Source: Myxococcales bacterium
GTDB taxonomy: Bacteria; Myxococcota_A; Bradymonadia; UBA7976; UBA1532
Reading direction: 5' to 3'
Length of the DNA: 64,000 bases
NCBI GenBank assembly: GCA_020633465.1
Contig: JACKDN010000015.1
Span: 62,001-126,000 of the forward strand
The notes under the pieces are model-generated. The model was not told where the DNA came from, searched no databases, and saw only the letters and a program-made list of their open reading frames with translations. Numbering within the stretch: the first letter of the stretch is position 1; each line of letters begins with the position of its first letter. This document shows, piece by piece, positions 18,914-27,232 of the stretch. The translations under genes and the position numbers were made by a program.

Positions 18914-19792
18914 ATGGGCGGGCCTGGGGGTAGGTCGGCGGTGCGGTGGCGAATCGGCGCACGTCAGGTGGAGTGGGACGCGCAGGGCGCGCCGGTCCGC
19001 TTGATGGGTGTGCTGAACGTCACGCCGGACAGCTTCTCGGACGGGGGCCGCTTCGTGCGCGCCGAGGCCGCCGTCGAGCACGCGCTGCAGATGGTGGACG
19101 CCGGCGCCGACGTGATCGACGTCGGCGGTGAGAGCTCGCGCCCGGGTGCGCTGCCGGTGTCGACCGAGGTCGAGCTCGAGCGGGTGGTCCCGGTCATCGA
19201 GGGGGTGCGGGCGCGCTGCGACGTCGCGGTGTCGATCGACACCACCAAGGCCGCCGTCGCCGAGGCCGCCGTCGCGGCGGGCGCCGACATCATCAACGAC
19301 ATCAGCGCGTTGCAGGCGGATCCGCGGATGGTCGCGGTGGCCGCGCGCAGCGGGGCCGGCGTCGTGCTGATGCACATGCGCGGGACGCCGCAGACGATGC
19401 AGCGCGGGGATCTGTCGTCGCCGGACATCGTCGCCGAGGTGCGGGACGCCCTGGCCGCCCGGGTGGCGGCGGTGGTGGCGGCGGGGGTGGCGCCCGAGGC
19501 CCTCTGCGTCGATCCGGGCATCGGCTTCGGCAAGACGGGCGCGCAGAACGTCGCGCTCGTGGCGCGGCTCGGCGCGCTGGCGGCGCTCGGGCGGCCGGTG
19601 CTGCTGGGTGTCTCGCGCAAGTCCTTCCTGGGCGCGCTGACCGGGCGGCCGGTCGACGAGCGGGGCTGGGCGACGGCGGCGGCCTGCGCGGTGGGCGTGC
19701 AGGGCGGCGCGCACCTGCTGCGGGTGCACGACGTGGCGGCGATGCGCGACGTGGCCACCGTGGCCGCGGCGCTGCGGGGGGCCGGGCGGTGA
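18914..19792 (+). CDS. folP: Dihydropteroate synthase
   Basis: 292 residues. Starts at ATG 18914 with GGGAGG (18899-18904). The family signatures are all present: MGVLNVTPDSFSDGG (pterin-site loop 1), DVGGESSRPGA, DINDIS-type 'IINDISAL', 'HMRGTPQTMQ', 'DPGIGFGKT' and 'GVSRKSFLG' (Lys/Ser of the pABA/pterin pocket). It condenses pABA with hydroxymethyl-dihydropterin diphosphate in folate synthesis. First gene of a seven-gene plus-strand run; the stop codon overlaps the cdaA start (GTGA). Confidence 0.96.
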   Translation: MGGPGGRSAVRWRIGARQVEWDAQGAPVRLMGVLNVTPDSFSDGGRFVRAEAAVEHALQMVDAGADVIDVGGESSRPGALPVSTEVELERVVPVIEGVRARCDVAVSIDTTKAAVAEAAVAAGADIINDISALQADPRMVAVAARSGAGVVLMHMRGTPQTMQRGDLSSPDIVAEVRDALAARVAAVVAAGVAPEALCVDPGIGFGKTGAQNVALVARLGALAALGRPVLLGVSRKSFLGALTGRPVDERGWATAAACAVGVQGGAHLLRVHDVAAMRDVATVAAALRGAGR

Positions 19793-20649
19793 GCTGGGCG
19801 GTCCTGCGCGAGTTGGTGGCGCCCGTCCTCGACATCGCCATCATCTACTACCTGATCTACCGGGTGCTGCTGATCATCAAGGGCACGCGCGCCGTGCCGA
19901 TGCTGATCGGCCTGGTGGTGATCGTGATCCTGTACGCCCTCAGCCAGGAGGCGTACCTCGACCTGCCCACCTTCAACTGGCTGCTCGAGCAGTTCATCGG
20001 GAACCTGCTGCTGATCGTCGTGGTGGTGTTCCAGGCGGACATCCGGCGGGCGCTGACGGCCTTCGGGCGGACGCAGCTGTTGAGCAACCTGCGCAGCGGG
20101 GCGGGGGCGCAGGCGATCGACGAGCTGGTCAAGGCCAGCACCTCGCTGGCGCAACAGACCATCGGCGCGCTGATCGTGGTCGAGCGCGAGGCGGATCTGG
20201 ATCCCTACCTCGAGGAGTCCACGCGGGTGGACGCCAAGCTGAGCAAGGAGCTGTTGTACAGCCTGTTCGTGCCCGAGCGGCAGAACCCGCTGCACGACGG
20301 CGCGGTGGTGGTGCGGCGCAATCGGGTCGAGGCGGCGGGCGTGTTCCTGCCGATGAGCGTGAACCCGAACATCGACCGCACGCTGGGCACGCGGCACCGG
20401 GCGGCGCTGGGCCTGTCCGAGGAGACGGACGCGCTGGTGATCGTGGTCAGCGAGGAGCGCGGCTCGGTGTCGCTGGCCTGCGAGGGCGATCTGGAGCTGG
20501 ATCTGAAGCCCGCCGAGCTGCGCGAGCGGCTGACCAACCTGATGATCAAGCGGCCCACCCGGCTGTTCCGGCGCGACAAGAGCGTCGTGGCGCTGCTGCG
20601 TCCCAAGTCGAGCGACGCGGCCAGCAAGGAGGCGCCGCCCCGCCCGTGA
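19789..20649 (+). CDS. cdaA: Diadenylate cyclase CdaA (DacA), membrane-bound c-di-AMP synthase
   Basis: 286 residues. Three N-terminal membrane helices (roughly 9-30, 36-54 and 66-82) are followed by a DAC domain with the catalytic DGA at 170-172 (LHDGAVVV) and RHR at about 202-204 (GTRHRAA). It makes c-di-AMP from two ATP. The neighbours match the conserved cdaA-cdaR-glmM module known best from Firmicutes, in which CdaR and GlmM modulate the cyclase and the second messenger is tied to peptidoglycan precursor supply and osmotic control. Start is the GTG at 19789 inside the folP stop; its own stop overlaps cdaR. Confidence 0.95.
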   Translation: MSWAVLRELVAPVLDIAIIYYLIYRVLLIIKGTRAVPMLIGLVVIVILYALSQEAYLDLPTFNWLLEQFIGNLLLIVVVVFQADIRRALTAFGRTQLLSNLRSGAGAQAIDELVKASTSLAQQTIGALIVVEREADLDPYLEESTRVDAKLSKELLYSLFVPERQNPLHDGAVVVRRNRVEAAGVFLPMSVNPNIDRTLGTRHRAALGLSEETDALVIVVSEERGSVSLACEGDLELDLKPAELRERLTNLMIKRPTRLFRRDKSVVALLRPKSSDAASKEAPPRP

Positions 20650-21641
20650 AGACCGTGCTGCGCCAGGTGTTCCTCGAGAACGTGGGGCTGAAGGTGCTGG
20701 CGCTCGCGCTGGCGACGACGCTCGTCGTCGTGAAGCGCGAGGACCAGACGACGGTGGTGACCGCCAACGTGCGCGTGCGCGTGGTGCACCCCGAGGATCG
20801 CGTGCTGGTGAGCCCGCCGGTGGACAAGGTGGCGGTGACCATCGAGGGCAAGTACTCGGCCCTGCGCGACTTCGACGTCGACAGCCTGCCCGCGCTGGAC
20901 ATCAACCTGTCGGGCTACGAGGAGGAGCAGGTCACCTTCGAGCCCGAGATGTTCAAGGTGCCGCCCTCGCTGCAGGTGCGCGTCGTGCGCCCGGCCGCGA
21001 TGCTGGTGCGGTTCGAGCCCAAGACGCGCAAGGTGGTCGACGTGGTGGCGGCGCTCGAGGGCGAACCGCAGACGGGCTATCGCGTGACACAGGTGGTGGT
21101 GGATCCGCCGACGGTCACGCTGACCGGCGCGGCGTCGGTGGTGGGGCGCATCGAGTCGGTGAAGACCGAGCCCATCTCGCTGGTGGGGCGCAACCAGACG
21201 ACGGGTCTGTCGGTGTCGCTGGCGCCGCCGCCGGCCTACGGCGGCTATGTCGAGCGCGGGCGCCGGCACGTGGTGACCGTGACCATCGAAGAGAAGCGCG
21301 GCACGCGCGTGGTGGCCGGCCGCCCGGTGGAGGTGCGCAACGTGCCGGACTCCGTGTACGGCTTCGAGGTCAGCCCGGCCACGGTCGACATCACGCTGCA
21401 CGGTCCGGTGCGCTTGCTCGACGCGCTCGACGCGAGCACGCTGACCGCCTGGGTGGACGCGACGGGCGTGAACCCGCGACGCAAACAGCTGCACACCCGC
21501 GTGGTGCGCTTCGATCCGCCCGAGGGCCTGACGGCGTCCGAGCTGAAGCCGGACAAGGTGACCCTGCTGCAGCTGGATCCGCCGCCCGACGCGGCGCCGG
21601 CGGCGCCCGACGGCGGGGAAGACGCCGGCGCGCCCGAGTAG
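20646..21641 (+). CDS. cdaR: YbbR-domain protein CdaR, regulator of CdaA
   Basis: 331 residues. A single N-terminal membrane anchor (about 10-30, ENVGLKVLALALATTLVV) precedes about three extracytoplasmic YbbR repeats (VDKVAVTIEGKYSALRD; VDVVAALEGEPQTGYRVTQVVVDPPTVTLTG; RPVEVRNVPDSVYGFEVSPATVDITLHG). The anchor begins with the usual 'FLENVGLKVLALALA' signature. In characterised species CdaR binds CdaA in the membrane and changes c-di-AMP output. GTG start at 20646 overlaps the cdaA stop by four bases, so expression is probably coupled. The acidic Pro/Ala tail after 315 is not conserved in the family. Confidence 0.9.
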   Translation: MKTVLRQVFLENVGLKVLALALATTLVVVKREDQTTVVTANVRVRVVHPEDRVLVSPPVDKVAVTIEGKYSALRDFDVDSLPALDINLSGYEEEQVTFEPEMFKVPPSLQVRVVRPAAMLVRFEPKTRKVVDVVAALEGEPQTGYRVTQVVVDPPTVTLTGAASVVGRIESVKTEPISLVGRNQTTGLSVSLAPPPAYGGYVERGRRHVVTVTIEEKRGTRVVAGRPVEVRNVPDSVYGFEVSPATVDITLHGPVRLLDALDASTLTAWVDATGVNPRRKQLHTRVVRFDPPEGLTASELKPDKVTLLQLDPPPDAAPAAPDGGEDAGAPE

Positions 21642-21669
21642 AGACGAGTCAGAGAGGACGAGGACCGAC

Positions 21670-23034
21670 GTGAGCAAGGACGAGCGCACCCTCTTCGGGA
21701 CCGACGGGGTCCGAGGCCTGGCCAACCGCCACCCGATGACCGCCGAGCTGGCGATGAAGCTGGGCCGCGCGGTGGGCTATCAGCTGCGCGAGGCCACCGG
21801 CCGCCGCCCGAAGGTGCTGATCGGCAAGGACACCCGCCTGTCGGGCTACATGATGGAGACGGCCCTGGTGAGCGGGCTGTGCTCGGTGGGCGCCGACGCG
21901 CTGCTCGTGGGGCCCCTGCCGACGCCCGGCATCGCGTTCCTGACCTCGGGCATGCGCGCCGACGCGGGGCTGGTGATCTCGGCCAGCCACAACCCCTTCG
22001 AGGACAACGGGATCAAGGTGTTCGGGCGCGACGGCTACAAGCTGCCCGACGAGGACGAGCTTCAGCTCGAGCGGCTGCTGGTGTCGGACGAGCTCGAGGC
22101 GTTCCGGCCCACCGGCACCGAGATCGGCCGCGCCTATCGCATCGACGACGCGGCCGGGCGCTACGCGGTGTTCGCCAAGATGGCCTTCCCCCGCGATCTG
22201 ACCCTCGAGGGCCTGCGCGTGGTGGTCGACTGCGGGAACGGCGCCGGCTACAAGGTGGCGCCCGAGGTGCTGCGCGAGCTGGGCGCCGAGCTGGTGCCGC
22301 TGGGCGTCTCGCCCGACGGCACCAACATCAACGAGGACTGCGGCGCGCTGCACCCGGAGCACATGGTGCGCATGGTGCGCGAGCGGCGGGCCGACGTGGG
22401 CGTCGCGCTCGACGGCGACGCCGATCGCTGCATCCTGGTCGACGCGCGCGGCAACGTGGTCGACGGCGATCAGGTGTTGGCGATCATCGGCACCTGGATG
22501 CTCGAGCGGGGCGAGCTGGCGCACGACACGCTGGTCGCGACGGTGATGAGCAACATCGGGCTCGATCGCGCCATCCGTGAGGCCGGCGGCAAGGTGGTCC
22601 GGGTCGGCGTCGGCGACCGCTACGTCGTCGAGCGCATGCGGCAGGACGGCCTGAACGTGGGCGGCGAGCAGTCGGGGCACGTGGTGCTGCTGGACCACGC
22701 GACCACCGGCGACGGGCTGGTCACCGCGTTGACCGTGCTGGGCATCATGGTGGCGTCGAAGCAGCCGCTGCACGCCCTGGCCGCGAGGATGACGCGCTTC
22801 CCGCAGGTGCTGCGCAACGTGGACGTGCCCTCGAAGCCGCCCCTCGAGTCGCTGGGTCCGCTGCAGGCGGCCATCGCCGACGTCGAGGGCGCGCTGGGCG
22901 ACGACGGGCGCGTGCTGGTGCGGTACTCGGGCACCCAGCGGAAGTGCCGGGTGATGGTCGAGGGGCCGGACGACGTGACGATCGAGGCGATGGCCGCGCT
23001 GCTGGTGACGGCGCTGCAGGAGTCGCTGTCGTGA
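21670..23034 (+). CDS. glmM: Phosphoglucosamine mutase
   Basis: 454 residues, full length. FGTDGVRG at 9-16, catalytic Ser106 in ISASHNPFEDNG, metal-binding DGDADR near 258 and sugar-binding GGEQSGH near 337, then 'VRYSGTQRKCRVMVEG' as phosphate loop. It converts glucosamine-6-P to glucosamine-1-P for UDP-GlcNAc. GTG start with GAGAGGACGAGGA upstream. It closes the c-di-AMP module and overlaps the following PdxJ-like gene by four bases. In the last loop the usual RxSGTE reads RYSGTQ; the consequence is unclear. Confidence 0.95.
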   Translation: MSKDERTLFGTDGVRGLANRHPMTAELAMKLGRAVGYQLREATGRRPKVLIGKDTRLSGYMMETALVSGLCSVGADALLVGPLPTPGIAFLTSGMRADAGLVISASHNPFEDNGIKVFGRDGYKLPDEDELQLERLLVSDELEAFRPTGTEIGRAYRIDDAAGRYAVFAKMAFPRDLTLEGLRVVVDCGNGAGYKVAPEVLRELGAELVPLGVSPDGTNINEDCGALHPEHMVRMVRERRADVGVALDGDADRCILVDARGNVVDGDQVLAIIGTWMLERGELAHDTLVATVMSNIGLDRAIREAGGKVVRVGVGDRYVVERMRQDGLNVGGEQSGHVVLLDHATTGDGLVTALTVLGIMVASKQPLHALAARMTRFPQVLRNVDVPSKPPLESLGPLQAAIADVEGALGDDGRVLVRYSGTQRKCRVMVEGPDDVTIEAMAALLVTALQESLS

Positions 23035-23765
23035 GCTTGGAGTGCCGCCTGCACCTGTCGCTGGATCCCGTCGCGGCCTTCCGCGGGCTGCGTGACTCGG
23101 CGGCGCCGGAGCCGGTGGCGGTGGCGCTGCTGGCCGAGCTGGCGGGCGTTCGCTTCGTCAGCATGGAGGCGCGCGATCAGCGGCGGGCGCGCGACGTGCG
23201 GCTGCTGCGCGAGACGCTGTCGGTGCCCGTGGATCTCGCGCTGGCCCCGACGCTCGATCCGGTGGGCACGGCCTTCGAGGTGCGGCCGGATCGCCTGACG
23301 CTGGTGCCCGAGCAGCGCGAGGGGGGCAGCGCGGCGGGCGGCTTGGACGCGCACCTGCTTCGCGACGCGCTGAAGAAGCACGTGACGCACCTGCGCGACG
23401 CCGAGATCGAGGTGGGCGTCAGGGTGGAGCCCGGGCTCGAGCAGGTGAAGGCGCTGCACCGCTGCGACGCCAACGTGGCCGTCCTGCACGCGGGCGGCCT
23501 GCGGCGCGCGCGCGGGCCGGCCGAGCAGCGCGCCGAGCTGGTGCGGCTGCGCGACGCGGCGACCCTGGCGCACAAGCTGAACCTGCGGGTGGCGGTGGCC
23601 GGGGGCGTAGACCTGCGGGCGGCCGAGCTTCTGGCGCAGGTGCCGCAGATCACCGAGCTGCACCTGGGGCACGCCTGCCTGGCGCGGGCGCTGCTGGTGG
23701 GCATCGAGCGGGCGGTGACGGACTTCGCCGAGGCGGTGGCGCGCGGGCGACGACAGGCCGACTGA
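23031..23765 (+). CDS. PdxJ-like TIM-barrel protein with catalytic residues missing
   Basis: 244 residues from the GTG at 23031, inside the glmM stop. Framework segments align with pyridoxine 5'-phosphate synthase: RDVRLLRETL, LTLVPEQRE..AAGGLD, LRDAATLAHKLNLRVAVAGG, ITELHLGHACLARALLVG. The catalytic and substrate segments do not: the N-terminal NxDHxA reads LHLSLDPVA, the HLREDRRHI segment reads SMEARDQRRAR (both His lost), the Glu of NLEMA reads DLALA, and the His of NAGHGL reads VAGGVDL. The usual position of pdxJ next to glmM is retained. I infer loss of PLP synthesis by this copy and a changed or structural function; a second true pdxJ elsewhere is expected if the strain makes PLP by the DXP route. 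Confidence 0.75.
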   Translation: MSLECRLHLSLDPVAAFRGLRDSAAPEPVAVALLAELAGVRFVSMEARDQRRARDVRLLRETLSVPVDLALAPTLDPVGTAFEVRPDRLTLVPEQREGGSAAGGLDAHLLRDALKKHVTHLRDAEIEVGVRVEPGLEQVKALHRCDANVAVLHAGGLRRARGPAEQRAELVRLRDAATLAHKLNLRVAVAGGVDLRAAELLAQVPQITELHLGHACLARALLVGIERAVTDFAEAVARGRRQAD

Positions 23766-23769
23766 GGCG

Positions 23770-23787
23770 CGGGGCGTCGGCGCCCCG
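23770..23787 (+). terminator. Hairpin between the PdxJ-like gene and nnrDE
   Basis: Seven-pair stem CGGGGCG/CGCCCCG around TCGG without a T-run. It could attenuate or protect the message; weak as a terminator. Confidence 0.3.
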
Positions 23788-23799
23788 GACGGGAGCAAC

Positions 23800-25376
23800 A
23801 TGAGCGCACCCACCGGACCCATCTTCGACCCCGAGGCCGGCTGGCCCGGCGCGCGGCGGGTGGTCACCGCGGCCGAGATGCGCGACGCGGACGCTTGGAC
23901 CATCGACACCCTGGGCGTGCCCGGCGTGGCGCTGATGGAGTGCGCGGGGCGCGCCGTCGCGCGGGTGGTCGCCGAGCGGGCCCCGGCGGGCGGCCGGGTG
24001 GCGGTGGTGTGCGGGGGCGGCAACAACGGCGGCGACGGCTTCGTGGTGGCCCGGCTGCTCTGCGCCTGGGGGTGGAGCGTCGACGTCCTGCGCGGCCGCG
24101 CCGTCGACGACTACGCGGGCGACGCCGCGACCAACCTGCGCGCCGCGCAGCGCCTGGGGCTGAACGTCGTGGCGGCCGACGACGAGGCCGCCGTGGCGGC
24201 GCTGCCGCCGCCGGGTACCTACGGCGTCGTCGTGGACGCCGTGCTGGGCACCGGGCTCAGCGGCGAGGTGCGCGGGACGGCGCGCGGCCTGATCGGCTGG
24301 ATCAACGCGCAGGGCGCCCCGGTCGTCGCGGTGGACATCGCCAGCGGGCTGTGCGGCGAGACGGGGCGGGTGCTGGGCGTGGCCGTGCGCGCGACGCACA
24401 CCGTCACGCTGGGCGTCAGCAAGCTGGGTCACTGGCAGGGCCACGGGCCCGAGTACGGGGGCCGGCTCATCGTCGCCGACATCGGCATCAACGGCTCGGC
24501 CCTCGACGGCGCGGGCGACCGCTGGCTGCTGTGCGACGCCGATCTGGCGCCGGCCTTCGCGCCGCGCGCGCGCGACGCCCACAAGGGCACCTTCGGCCAC
24601 GTCGGCGTGCTGGGCGGCAGCCCCGGGCGCCTGGGCTCGGTGCGGATGAGCGCCGACGCGGCCCTGCGCGCGGGCGCGGGCCTCGTGAGCATCGCCGCCA
24701 CGCCCGACACGCTGGGGCCGCTGTCCGGGGCCGTGTACGAGGTGATGGTCGAGCCGCTCGGCCCGTCGACCGCCGCCGACGAGGCGGCGCGCCGGCTCGA
24801 GGCGCGGGACGCCCTGGTCATCGGGCCGGGCATGGATCCCGCCGAGGGCGCCGGGGACTGGCTGGCCGCGCTGCTGCCTCGGCTGCGCCGGCCGGTGGTG
24901 ATCGACGCCGACGGCCTGAACCACCTCGCGAAGCGACCCGAGGCCTGGAAGGGCGGGCCGCCGCGCGTCGTGACGCCCCACCCGGGCGAGGCAGGGCGGC
25001 TGCTCGGCTCGAGCGCCGCCGCGGTGCAGGACGATCGGGTGGGCGCGGCGCGGGCCCTGGCCGACCAGCTCGACGCGGTCGTCGTGCTCAAGGGCGCCCA
25101 CTCGCTGGTCGCCACCCCGGACGGCTGGTTGGGCATCTGCCCCGCCGGCAACCCGGGCATGGCGACCGCGGGGGCGGGCGACGTGCTGGCCGGCGTCGTG
25201 GGGGCGCTGCTGGCGCGCGGCCTGCCGCCGGCGCGCGCGCCGCCGCGGCGGTGCTGTGGCACGCCCGCGCGGGGGACCACGCCCTGGCGGCCGGCGGGCC
25301 CAACGGCCTGAGGGCCCGGGACATCCTGGCCGCGCTGACCGCGGTCGAGAGGGGTTCGACATGCTGCGACGCCTGA
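23800..25376 (+). CDS. nnrDE: Bifunctional NAD(P)H-hydrate epimerase / ADP-dependent NAD(P)H-hydrate dehydratase, with a frameshift near 25231-25250
   Basis: ATG at 23800 with GGGAG upstream. The N-terminal 215 residues are the epimerase (VCGGGNNGGDGFVVARLL; 'AVLGTGLSGEVRG'); the rest is the ribokinase-like dehydratase (KGTFGHVGVLGGSPG, VIGPGM, 'VVIDADGLN', 'VVTPHPGEAGRLLG', 'NPGMATAGAGDVLAG'). As sequenced, the frame ends wrongly at 25311 after a nonsense tail (PPRRCCGTPARG). The expected ending (AAAVLWHARAGDHALAAGGPNGLRA, given here in parts: 'AAVLWHARAGD' and 'GLRARDILAALTAVERG') continues in the adjacent frame to a stop at 25376. The switch falls in (GC)5 at 25231-25240; removing one GC restores the protein. 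The repaired end overlaps tsaC by 16 bases. It repairs hydrated NAD(P)H. Confidence 0.88.
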
Positions 25377-25972
25377 CCGTCGAAGACGCCGTGTCCCGCC
25401 TGCAGGGCGGGGGCGTCCTGGCCTTTCCCACCGACACCAGCTACGCCCTCGGCTGCGACGCGCTCGACGCCGACGCGGTCGCGCGCGTCGCGCACGCGAA
25501 GGGGCGCCCGAGCGGCAAGCCGCTGCCCATCCTGCTGCCCTCGGTCGAGGCGCTGCGCAAGGTGCACCTCGAGACGCCGCTGATCGTGCTGGCCGAGGCC
25601 TTCTGGCCCGGGCCGCTGACGCTGGTGGTGCCGGCCTTCCCCGGGCTGCCCGCCGAGGTGACCGCGGGCACGAACATGGTGGGCGTACGGCAGACGCCGC
25701 ACCCCGTGGCGGCCGCGCTGTTGAGCGGTCTGGGGAACCCGATCGTCGCGACCAGCGCGAACCGCACCGGCGCGCCGGCGGCGTCGACGCTGGCCGAGTG
25801 CGACGCGGCCGGCCTGCTGGACGTCGATGGGGTGGTCGACGGGGGCGCCACGCCGGGGGGGCACGCCACGGTCGTCGGCCTGTTCGAGGGCGACCTGCGC
25901 ATCTTCCGCGAGGGACCGATCAGCGAAGAGGCCCTGCGCGCCGTGTGGGAGCCCGCGCGCCGCCTGCGGTAG
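25361..25972 (+). CDS. tsaC: L-threonylcarbamoyladenylate synthase (Sua5/YciO/YrdC family)
   Basis: 203 residues from the ATG at 25361 (GAGAGGGG upstream). YrdC-type fold: 'GGVLAFPTDTSYALGCD' at 17-33, 'AKGRPSGKPLPILLPS' as the KR.xxKPL ATP loop, 'FWPGPLTLVV', 'VGVRQTPHPVAAALL', 'PIVATSANRTGAPAA' with the SAN motif. It makes threonylcarbamoyl-AMP for the t6A37 tRNA modification. The related TsaE is encoded at 36159, in a different cluster. Last gene of the folP run; it faces hutI with a 21-base gap containing a 14-base palindrome. Confidence 0.92.
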   Translation: MLRRLTVEDAVSRLQGGGVLAFPTDTSYALGCDALDADAVARVAHAKGRPSGKPLPILLPSVEALRKVHLETPLIVLAEAFWPGPLTLVVPAFPGLPAEVTAGTNMVGVRQTPHPVAAALLSGLGNPIVATSANRTGAPAASTLAECDAAGLLDVDGVVDGGATPGGHATVVGLFEGDLRIFREGPISEEALRAVWEPARRLR

Positions 25973-25980
25973 CGGCGTCC

Positions 25981-25994
25981 ACGGGCCGGCCCGT
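25981..25994. terminator. 14-base GC palindrome between convergent tsaC and hutI
   Basis: ACGGGCCGGCCCGT is a perfect palindrome spanning the gap; as a hairpin it has only a 5-pair stem and no T-run, so it is at best a weak bidirectional terminator. Confidence 0.3.
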
Positions 25995-27232
25995 CAGTCG
26001 CCGTAGACGACGCGGCCGCCCTTGATCACCCAGCGGGTGGGATCGCCGCCGAAGTGGTAGGGCAGGTGGTGATGCGTCGGCGTCGCGAAGATCGCCACGT
26101 CGGCCGGCCGCCCGACCTCGAGCGTGCCCGCGACGTCCGCGCGCCCCAGGGCCGCCGCGGCGTGCACCGTGACCGCCTCGAGCACCTCGCGCGCGCCGAG
26201 CCCCAGCCGGCTCATGCCCAAGGTCAGCATCAGCAGCAGGTTCTCGGTCATGCACGTGCCCGGGTTGCAGTCGGTGGACAGGGCCACGCGCACGCCGCCC
26301 TCGATCAGCCGGCGCGCCGGCGCTCGATCGTCCACGCCGAGGAACAGCGCCGCGCCGGGCAGCAGCACCGCGACCGTGCCGGCCTCGGCCAGCGCGGCGA
26401 CGCCGGCGTCGCTCACGTGCTCGAGGTGGTCGGCGCTGACCGCGCCGACGCGCGCGGCGAGCTCGGCGCCGCCGCCGGGGCTGAGCTGATCGGCGTGCAC
26501 CTTGGGGCGCAGCCCGTGGGCCAGCCCGGCGCGGAGCACCGCCTCGCCCTCGGCGATCGTGAAGGCGCCGGTCTCGACGAAGACGTCGCAGAACGCGGCC
26601 AGCCCCGCGTCGGCGACCGCGGGGATCCACGCCTCGACGATCTCGGCCACGTGCGCCGCGCGGTCGGCGCGGCGCTCCGGCGGCACGGTGTGCGCGCCCA
26701 GGAAGGTGCCGACGAGGTCGATCGGGTGGGCGGCGTCCAGCGCGCGCACGGCTCGCAGCATCTTCAGCTCGGCCTCGAGGGTCAGGCCATAGCCGCTCTT
26801 CACCTCGGCCGTGGTGACGCCGCAGCGCAGCAGCGCGTCGAGGCGGGGCCGCGCCGCCGCCACCAGGGCGTCCTCCGCGGCTTCGCGCGTCGCGCGCATC
26901 GTCGCGGCGATGCCGCCCCCCTCGGCGGCGATCTGCAGGTAGGGCACCCCCGCCGCGCGCCGGCCGTACTCCTCGGCGCGATCCCCCGCGAACACCAGGT
27001 GCGTGTGCGGATCGACCAGCCCGGGCGTCACCAGCATGCCGGTCGCGTCCAGGGTGCGGGTCGCGGCGGTGGCCTCGAAGCCCGCCGCGCCCAGCCCTCG
27101 CGGGTCGCCGAGGTAGGCGATCACGCCCTGGCGCACGCCGACGACCGCGCCGTCGAGCGGCCCCGCGGCGGTGGACGTGAACACCTCGCGCGCGCCGCGC
27201 ACCAGCAGGTCGAGAGGACGAAGGCCGCTCAC
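25994..27232 (-). CDS. hutI: Imidazolonepropionase
   Basis: 412 residues from the GTG at 27232, which overlaps the hutH stop by four bases. Amidohydrolase fold with metal ligands in DPHTHLVFAGDR, 'KSGYGLTLEAELKML' (typical HutI helix), 'KVHADQLSPGGGAELA', 'ADHLEH' and 'STDCNPGT'. It opens the imidazolone ring in histidine degradation. Length is the family norm. Only hutH and hutI are present here; urocanase (hutU) and a formiminoglutamase or its alternative are not in the window. Confidence 0.95.
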   Translation of the reverse strand: MSGLRPLDLLVRGAREVFTSTAAGPLDGAVVGVRQGVIAYLGDPRGLGAAGFEATAATRTLDATGMLVTPGLVDPHTHLVFAGDRAEEYGRRAAGVPYLQIAAEGGGIAATMRATREAAEDALVAAARPRLDALLRCGVTTAEVKSGYGLTLEAELKMLRAVRALDAAHPIDLVGTFLGAHTVPPERRADRAAHVAEIVEAWIPAVADAGLAAFCDVFVETGAFTIAEGEAVLRAGLAHGLRPKVHADQLSPGGGAELAARVGAVSADHLEHVSDAGVAALAEAGTVAVLLPGAALFLGVDDRAPARRLIEGGVRVALSTDCNPGTCMTENLLLMLTLGMSRLGLGAREVLEAVTVHAAAALGRADVAGTLEVGRPADVAIFATPTHHHLPYHFGGDPTRWVIKGGRVVYGD

